Shown: positions 58,132-64,000 of the stretch, in pieces
Numbering within the stretch: position 1 is the first letter of the stretch
Layout: each line of letters starts with the position of its first letter
Source of the DNA: UA16 sp905478895
GTDB lineage: Bacteria > Bacteroidota > Bacteroidia > Flavobacteriales_D > Sanyastnellaceae
Direction: 5' to 3'
Assembly: GCA_943788495.1 (NCBI GenBank)
Contig: CALSQO010000001.1
Location: 1,364,001 to 1,428,000, forward strand
Length of the DNA stretch: 64,000 nt
Notes under the pieces: generated by a model
Databases searched by the model: none
Told to the model about the DNA's origin: nothing
What the model saw: only the letters and a program-made list of their open reading frames with translations
Translations under genes and position numbers: made by a program

Positions 58132-59838
58132 TTAGTTGACTTTCAACAATTTCTGTGTCGAGCCGAATCCTTCTGCTTGCACTTGAACGAAGTATACACC
58201 CGCAGCTTGTCCAGAGACATCCATTGCGTATACATTTTCGTTTGCAGGTACTTGGAAGCTCGCTACAAGAGCGCCAGTGAACGAAACGATTGTAATTTGC
58301 TTTGGAGATTGGACACCGGCAAAACGCAACTCTACATTTCCTGTAGTGACCGATGGAATCAATTGGAAATCAAAACCCAACGCCTCAGCAATACCTGATG
58401 AACCTTCACAAGCAGCACAAGAGTTGAAACAGAAAGCTTCAGTAGTAATGGACTCCTCTGCTTCAATCGTCAAAATTCGGTTCGTGAAGTCACCCGTTGT
58501 CAAGGTGCATTCTGTGTAGTTTTCAGCATCAAACTGCTCGTCTACTCCACTGTTGACAAACTTGTACTCGTGACCTCCTGGTGCCAATACCGTTGAATAC
58601 TCATAAATGCCGTCGCCATCGTCATCAGTCATTAATTCACCGGGGAATGACCAGCCATTGACTGAACTACCGAAAATAGTAACGTCGCTGATCACAACTT
58701 GATCTGACATGTCCACACGGAATGTCACGGGAATCTCGGAAGACGTCTCGCAAGAGCCATCGGTTGTGCACTGACCGAAGCACGTGCTGACCGTTGTGTT
58801 TTGGGTCAATGGATCCAAGAATCGATCATTGAAGTTGTCGGGATCTCCGCATGGAAGGCCTGTCAAATTCTCCTTGCACGACCAATCTCCACAGGCTCCA
58901 TTCGTGAACGTATAGAAGCTCGAAAAGTCTGCATCGAATGTAAACGTAGCGCTATAAATGCCATCGCCGTCAGCGTCAAGCATCTCGTTGTCTCCAGGGT
59001 TTCCGAAGTTTCCTCCCCCGGCGATGTAAACACCTTCTGGCGAAACTTCTTCATTGGCCATATTAACGTTGAACGTCACAGTATAAGTGGAATCTCCACC
59101 ACCGGTAGATTCACATGCCGAACAAGAGTTGAAGCAAAAAGCGTCAGTTGCGAAAGAATCATTCTCGACCGTGATCAAACGATTCGTGAAATCTCCACTG
59201 GTCAAGGTGCACTCAACATACGTTGAATCAAAGGCCTCATTGCCGCCCTCGCCGTTTTGGAACAAGTACTCGTAAGAGCCCGTTTCGAGCGTTTGGGTTG
59301 TTTCGTAAACGTTATCGCCGTCATCGTCGTTCATCGCAATTGCGCCCCATCCGTCGAAGGCTGCATGCAAGAAAACACCTCCCGTAACGATTTGCTCCGT
59401 CATGTCCACTCGGAACGTAACGTCCGCTGCACTCACAGATGCGCAAGACCCATCCGATGTGCACTGTGCGAAGCACGTCGAAATAGTGGCTCCTTCAGCG
59501 GTCACTTCATCCAAAAAACGATCGCTCCATGTGCCGTAGGCACAATCTTGTCCAACGATGTTTTCTTTGCACGACCAGTCGCCACAGGCACCATTGGTGA
59601 ACGTGTACGCACCTGAATAGCCAAGGGGCATGGCCATGGTAATCGTCCAGACGCCGTCTCCGTCGTCATCGGTCATGGCGTTTTCGCCTGGCGTTCCGAA
59701 GTAATCGCCACCTGCGAGGTAGACACCATCGGGTGAGACTTCCTCGTTGGCCATGTTAACATTCCAAGTCACAGGAGCTACCTGTGCATTCATAGCAAAA
59801 GCTAGTGCGGCAAAAGCCAGCGTAAAAAACTGCTTCAT
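58132..59838 (-). CDS. T9SS-exported surface glycan-binding protein with A-B-A-B beta modules
   Basis: 568 residues with a signal peptide ending AMNAQ. Two different ~110-residue modules alternate. Type A has 'VNMANEEVSPDGVYLAGG' and 'YTFTNGACGDWSCKENI', type B has 'VTFRVDMTEQIVTGGVFLHAAF' and 'YVECTLTSGDFTNRLITVENDS'. A1 spans about 20-135, B1 136-245, A2 250-385 and B2 388-490. They look like starch-binding-type Ig-like folds (CBM48/SusE-F-like). Cysteines are conserved (CSAC-type ends), and a type A sorting domain closes the protein (about 497-568). Position between GH3 and SusC suggests glycan capture for the uptake system. The export route (T9SS rather than lipoprotein) is unusual for an SGBP. 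Confidence 0.82.
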   Translation of the reverse strand: MKQFFTLAFAALAFAMNAQVAPVTWNVNMANEEVSPDGVYLAGGDYFGTPGENAMTDDDGDGVWTITMAMPLGYSGAYTFTNGACGDWSCKENIVGQDCAYGTWSDRFLDEVTAEGATISTCFAQCTSDGSCASVSAADVTFRVDMTEQIVTGGVFLHAAFDGWGAIAMNDDDGDNVYETTQTLETGSYEYLFQNGEGGNEAFDSTYVECTLTSGDFTNRLITVENDSFATDAFCFNSCSACESTGGGDSTYTVTFNVNMANEEVSPEGVYIAGGGNFGNPGDNEMLDADGDGIYSATFTFDADFSSFYTFTNGACGDWSCKENLTGLPCGDPDNFNDRFLDPLTQNTTVSTCFGQCTTDGSCETSSEIPVTFRVDMSDQVVISDVTIFGSSVNGWSFPGELMTDDDGDGIYEYSTVLAPGGHEYKFVNSGVDEQFDAENYTECTLTTGDFTNRILTIEAEESITTEAFCFNSCAACEGSSGIAEALGFDFQLIPSVTTGNVELRFAGVQSPKQITIVSFTGALVASFQVPANENVYAMDVSGQAAGVYFVQVQAEGFGSTQKLLKVN

Positions 59839-59859
59839 GTAATTAAGATATAAGGGTTA

Positions 59860-62155
59860 TTAGTTTTCGTTTTTAACTTCAATTTCGACCACTTGGTTGC
59901 CTATGCGAATTCCAAATGCACCAGGCTCTACAGTGTATTCAATGTTCCGGTTAATGAAACCAAGTTCATCAACCGCGATGCGCGCTGTGGCCTTCACCGT
60001 TTCTCCGGCGCCTACAAAAACGCGCTGAAAGTGACGCAGCCGATCAACACTTGGTGTAATGGAAGCCACACGGTCCTGGCTGTAGACGGCGACCAATTCA
60101 TTGCTCATGCGATCTCCAATGTTTCGGAGCTCCAATGTTACTTCGATCGTGTCATCCAAATTGTATTCGGTCTGGTCCGTGCTCAACGCATCGTACTCCA
60201 CTGCCGAATAGGAAAGGCCAAAACCGAATTCATACTGCGGATCAAATGCACTGATGGAGGAGTTCGCATGGATTTCTTCCGTGTGCTTGTGATCGTACGT
60301 CATGTGGGCCGAAGTGTGACGAGGCCATGTGAAAGGCAGACGCCCGCTTGGATTATAAGTTCCATCCAATACTTGAGCGATGGCATCCGCGCCATAATCC
60401 CCGGGCAAGTAGGCCATAACAACCGCATCCAAGAAGGGTTCAATGTCATCGAATACCCGCGGTCGTCCTTCTATAAAGACGCCGATTACGGGAACACCCG
60501 TTGCATGGACCGCACGCACCAATTCTTTTTGATTCTCAAAAAGATCAATGTCCTCGGTGTTTCCAACAAATTCTGTGTAGGGCATTTCCCCAAGCCCGAG
60601 AACGACATGCGCAGGTCGCTCGGCGCTCAATACTTCGCACCACTTGCTGGATTTCGTTTTCCGTAAACTCCATTTCGAGCTCGATGTGCTGGATGCGATT
60701 GGCTTCAAATCGCATCTCCATTGCCTCCACGAGGGTAGGACGACCCTCGGTATTAAAAGCCGGATCGTCGCCCTGCCATGTTCCCGTCCAGCCGCCATTC
60801 AGCGCATTTAGGCTATTGGCGGTAGGTCCCGTAACCAGCACATCTTTTGTGCCTGAGATCGGCAATACCGATTTTCCATTGACCGTATCATTTTTGAGCA
60901 ATGTGATGCTCTCCAATGCAGCTCGAGCTGCAGAACCTTCAAAGTTCTCCTTGCCCGGATAAGCAGTCAAAGGCGGAGGAAAGCCCAGTGATTCAAACAA
61001 TCCGAGCTTTTTCTTCATCATCAAAATCCGGCGGACGGACTGATTGATGCGTTCCTCTGAAATGGTTCCTTCCTTCACCAATGCCAATAAGTGCTCGGTA
61101 AACTCGAGGTCCATCGGCACCATCGCCATATCAATGCCCGCCTCAATGGCCATTTTGGTAGCCTCCTTATAGTCATGCGCAATCATGTGCCGGGTAAAGA
61201 GGTATTTCACATCCTCCCAGTCCGTAACCAATAAGCCTTCGAATCCCAACTCATCACGCAGTAACTCCGTCAGCAGTGCTTTGTTTGAATGGACAGGAAT
61301 GCCATTGATTTCACCGCTGTTAATCATAATACTCATCGCTCCCGCTTCAATCGCGGCTTGAAATGGAGGGAGAAAATATTCACGCAATTGACGCTCTGGA
61401 ATCCAAGCAGGCGTGCGGTCCTTACCGGACAGTGAGAAACCATAACCGAAAAAGTGCTTCAGCGTCGCGGCAAAAGGCACTCCACTGTTTTGGTAACCAT
61501 CCACAATTGCACGGCCCATGGTAGCAACCATGTAAGGATCTTCCCCAAATGTTTCCCAAAAACGAGGCCAACGTGGGTCCCGAGCTAAGTCAAGCACTGG
61601 CGAGAAGTTCCAATGAATTCCCAAGGCATGCACTTGAACTGCAGTATTTTTTCCGGCTGTCCGAGCTGCTTCTGGATTCCAAGTAGCACCCAAACCAATT
61701 TGTTGTGGTCCAAGTATACCGTTCTGCGTATACGTAGGACCGTGTATGGCATCGATGCCGTACAAAACTGGAATGCCCGAAGCCTTCTTCGCCGCTGCCG
61801 TTTGAATGTCATTTATGAACTCATGCCACTTTTCCGGGCTGTGTGAATGATTGCCGCAATTCAAGATGCTTCCTACTCGGTACTTGACCAGGGCATAGCT
61901 GACTTTCGCCGTATCCAAATGCTGCGGTTCTGTCAATTTTGAAGGCAAACCCGTGCCGATCGCTCCTAACGTAAGCTGGGTCATCTCCCCCACCTTATCT
62001 TCAAGCGTTAGCGTGGCCAACAACGAGTCAACAAACTTACTGTCTTCACTGATTTCGGGTACTTTCTTCTCTGAACAGCCAAGAAAACATGCGCCCGTTG
62101 CAACCAGAAAAGCCAAGGAAAGAGTAAAGGTTGCATTACGCGTCAGCATCATCAT
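59860..62155 (-). CDS. GH3 beta-glucosidase lipoprotein; one single-base frameshift
   Basis: I start it at the first ATG of the ATGATGATG run (62155), giving a lipobox FLGC. Two overlapping frames (to 60545 and from 60798) join if one base near 60636-60640 is removed, giving EIQQVVEVLSAERPAHVVLGLGEMPYTE. The corrected length is 764 residues, close to BglX (765). The N-domain has GIDAIHGPTY, KHFFGYG and LLVTDWEDV with the nucleophile Asp312. The C-domain and fibronectin-like end (ELRNIGDRMSNELVAVY) are complete. It would remove glucose from beta-1,3- or beta-1,6-linked oligosaccharides and is first in the PUL operon. Confidence 0.88.
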
Positions 62156-62265
62156 CTCATCATTGAATATCGTGTGCAAATTACAAATAGGAAATCGCTA
62201 TCCCTGCCTCAAAGACATATTAATTCATTGCACATTACCTGCACAAATACCTCAACATTCCCTCC

Positions 62266-62273
62266 TATATTTG
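62266..62273 (+). promoter_or_regulatory. Possible -7 promoter box for the sensor gene
   Basis: TATATTTG matches TAnnTTTG exactly. No good -33 TTTG was found 17-23 bases upstream. It sits between the divergent GH3 and sensor genes. The rest of this 174-base region is AT-rich, with no clear inverted repeat. Confidence 0.4.
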
Positions 62274-62329
62274 ACTACTTGATTTCTCAAAGAATTAATC
62301 AAAATACTGATTCACAAATAGATAAAGTA

Positions 62330-64000
62330 TTGACAGGTTCAATTCCCACATTCTGGTGCTCGCGATTATTCCCTCTCCTGCTCCTTCTCTTTGCTTTATT
62401 TTTTATTGGCAACAACGGGTGTAGGGCTCACACGGATGCATCTCGCGCAATCATCCAACACTTCGATAGAAAATCCATCGGAGGCGGCACGCATTGCCCT
62501 TACATTTCGGTAAATGACCCGAATCGCATCGCGGTAGCCAACAACCTTGGGCTGCTTCTATTTGACGGAAATGAGTGGTCGCTATTGGACTTGCCGAATG
62601 GAGCGCAGTCACGTTCGGTTGCGGGATTCGAAGACTTGCTTTTTTGCGGGGGACAAAATTTCGTGGGAATTCTTGATTTCAGCGATGAGCTTGGCATTAC
62701 CCGTCCAAAATGGACAGATTGCACTGCGCAAATTTCTGCAAAATCTGGCCCCTTCGATGATGTCTGGAGAATGTTCGCTTCGCCCTCGGCATTAACGGAA
62801 GAGGCCAAAGAATATGAGGCGGTGTTCAGTTGTTCGGAATTTGCCGGTTCATTGAGTCGAGAAGGAGAATACCGAGAATGGCTATCGGGCCCCATTCGCA
62901 ACTCCACCACCTGGAAAGAAGGAGTGGCATTTCAGTCATCTGAGTCGATTCATTTTTTCGATTGGAACGGATCGGAAATCGAGCGCATCCCCCTGCAAAA
63001 GGACTGGAAAATGGAAGGGATCGCACGCAACAGCGCAAACAAGGTCATTCTCATGACCCATGCCCATGGCTTGCAAGAGTGGGATGGGAACGCTTGGAAT
63101 GAGAGCCAAACAGCCTTGAGCAAGCATCTTCGTGAAGCGCGTGTGAACTGCATCGAAAAAATGAAAGACACTTGGTTCATTGGAACGTCCAATGGTGGCA
63201 TCGTGAGTACGATTGATTTTGATCGATTCCAAATTCCTTATGCCGAGGAATCAGGTTTGATCAGCAACAGTGTTCTGGACATCAAGGCTGACCGAACAGG
63301 CAACATCTGGGTTGGACTGGAGGGCGGTGTTGATCTACTCAAGTACAATTGGCCGCAACGCACCCCATCCGGATTGGAGGAACTCAAAGAGGCTGGGCAT
63401 GCATCCTTGCACCTCTCCAACGGCAGCCGCTATTGGGGAACCTCCCAAGGCGTTTATTTCCAATCAAAAAGCGGCGCCCCCTTGAAAATCATCTCAGATA
63501 TCCCGGGCCCGATATGGTCATTGTCACTGCGGGAAAATGATGTTTGGGTCTGTCATCGTTCGGGAGCTGGAGTCATCTCCGACGGGCAATTTCATTCGAT
63601 CATTGATGAAACAGGCGTTTGGAATATTTGGCCATCCTCCGACCCTAACATTTGGTATGCCGGAACGTATCGTGGCCTGATTCAGATCAAATATGCACCG
63701 CGAGGTCGGCACCCGAAAAGCCGCTGGCAGTCGCTCGGGGCCATGGTTGGGTTTGAAGAGAGTTCGCGGTTTCTGAGAGAAGAATCGCCCGGAATATGGT
63801 GGGTTTCGCATCCTTACAAAGGTGCCTTTCGATTGGAACTCGATGAGCTGAACCGAAGCGTATCAAGCACCAAAACTTACGATGCGTCAGCCGGCTTTCC
63901 AGATCCACTGCAAATCAACATGTGCAACCTCGATACGCGTATGGTCTTTGCTACTTCAAAGGGTTTCTATCAATGGGATGCAGCAACTGACCGCATGATT
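62330..64000 (+). CDS. Reg_prop-propeller sensor protein, 3' end outside the window
   Basis: The frame (codons starting at 62330) is open to the end of the window, at least 557 codons. No ATG exists in frame near the start; TTG at 62330 is my choice because a hydrophobic signal (RLFPLLLLLFALFFIGNNGC) follows at once. TTG at 62279 is an alternative. The sequence contains propeller motifs: 'EESGLISNSVLDIKADRTGNIWVGLEGGVD' matches the Reg_prop consensus, and 'NRIAVANNLGLLLFDGNEW' and 'NIWYAGTYRGLIQI' are related blades. Such propellers form the sensor part of hybrid two-component or related regulators beside PULs. The cytoplasmic output domain is not visible. Confidence 0.8.
   Translation, partial: MTGSIPTFWCSRLFPLLLLLFALFFIGNNGCRAHTDASRAIIQHFDRKSIGGGTHCPYISVNDPNRIAVANNLGLLLFDGNEWSLLDLPNGAQSRSVAGFEDLLFCGGQNFVGILDFSDELGITRPKWTDCTAQISAKSGPFDDVWRMFASPSALTEEAKEYEAVFSCSEFAGSLSREGEYREWLSGPIRNSTTWKEGVAFQSSESIHFFDWNGSEIERIPLQKDWKMEGIARNSANKVILMTHAHGLQEWDGNAWNESQTALSKHLREARVNCIEKMKDTWFIGTSNGGIVSTIDFDRFQIPYAEESGLISNSVLDIKADRTGNIWVGLEGGVDLLKYNWPQRTPSGLEELKEAGHASLHLSNGSRYWGTSQGVYFQSKSGAPLKIISDIPGPIWSLSLRENDVWVCHRSGAGVISDGQFHSIIDETGVWNIWPSSDPNIWYAGTYRGLIQIKYAPRGRHPKSRWQSLGAMVGFEESSRFLREESPGIWWVSHPYKGAFRLELDELNRSVSSTKTYDASAGFPDPLQINMCNLDTRMVFATSKGFYQWDAATDRMI

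Noticed and set aside
62547..62795. Short + strand frame as an independent small gene
   Set aside because: It overlaps, in another phase, the long propeller sensor frame that runs to the window edge.

Overview
The window looks like the chromosome of a Bacteroidota bacterium, most likely a Flavobacteriales-type marine or aquatic heterotroph. The signs are a SusC/SusD glycan-uptake pair, many secreted proteins with type IX secretion (T9SS) C-terminal sorting domains of both the type A and the gliding-motility (CHU_C, type B) kinds, promoter-like TAnnTTTG boxes, a monomeric isocitrate dehydrogenase, and cysteine/aspartate-rich 'GCTD..ACNYD' repeats. The lineage is an inference from gene content. 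No rRNA, tRNA, CRISPR array, insertion sequence or phage gene was seen.

Layout. 1-0.56 kb: the 3' part of a UbiA-type prenyltransferase. 0.57-1.8 kb: a secreted propeller-like protein. 1.9-15.4 kb: one giant gene on the minus strand (about 4,486 residues once a single-base insertion near 10822 is allowed for). It is built of about sixty Ca-binding-type Cys/Asp repeats, six copies of a roughly 200-residue domain of unknown function, two lamin-tail-like domains and two dockerin-like EF-hand motifs at the C-terminus. 15.6-26.3 kb: housekeeping and processing genes (RRM protein, AIM24-like protein, S9 peptidase, pseudouridine synthase, acyltransferase, methyltransferase, a T9SS subtilase with Glu at the usual catalytic Asp position, asparagine synthetase). 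26.3-33.2 kb: TerC and a nucleoside-salvage group (nitroreductase, thymidine phosphorylase, CNT nucleoside transporter, an outer-membrane-like protein, cytidine deaminase, divergent AMP nucleosidase).

34.1-46.4 kb: a tight co-directional run of acs, an IgGFc-binding-like T9SS protein, a Brp/Blh carotene dioxygenase, a paralogue of the IgGFc-like protein, and a BNR-propeller T9SS protein. 46.5-51.3 kb: a T9SS esterase, a PNGase F-like glycoamidase and monomeric IDH. 51.4-62.2 kb: a minus-strand polysaccharide utilization locus (GH3, surface glycan-binding protein, SusC, SusD, PKD lipoprotein, GH16) that looks suited to beta-1,3-glucan such as laminarin. A divergent Reg_prop-propeller sensor gene runs off the right edge and is its likely regulator.

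Caution on sequence quality: five single-base indels break otherwise convincing genes (near 10822, 53465-53469, 53580, 53837-53839 and 60636-60640). Removing or adding one base in each restores a family-typical protein, so consensus error is the simplest explanation. The alternative, for the PUL genes, is recent decay.
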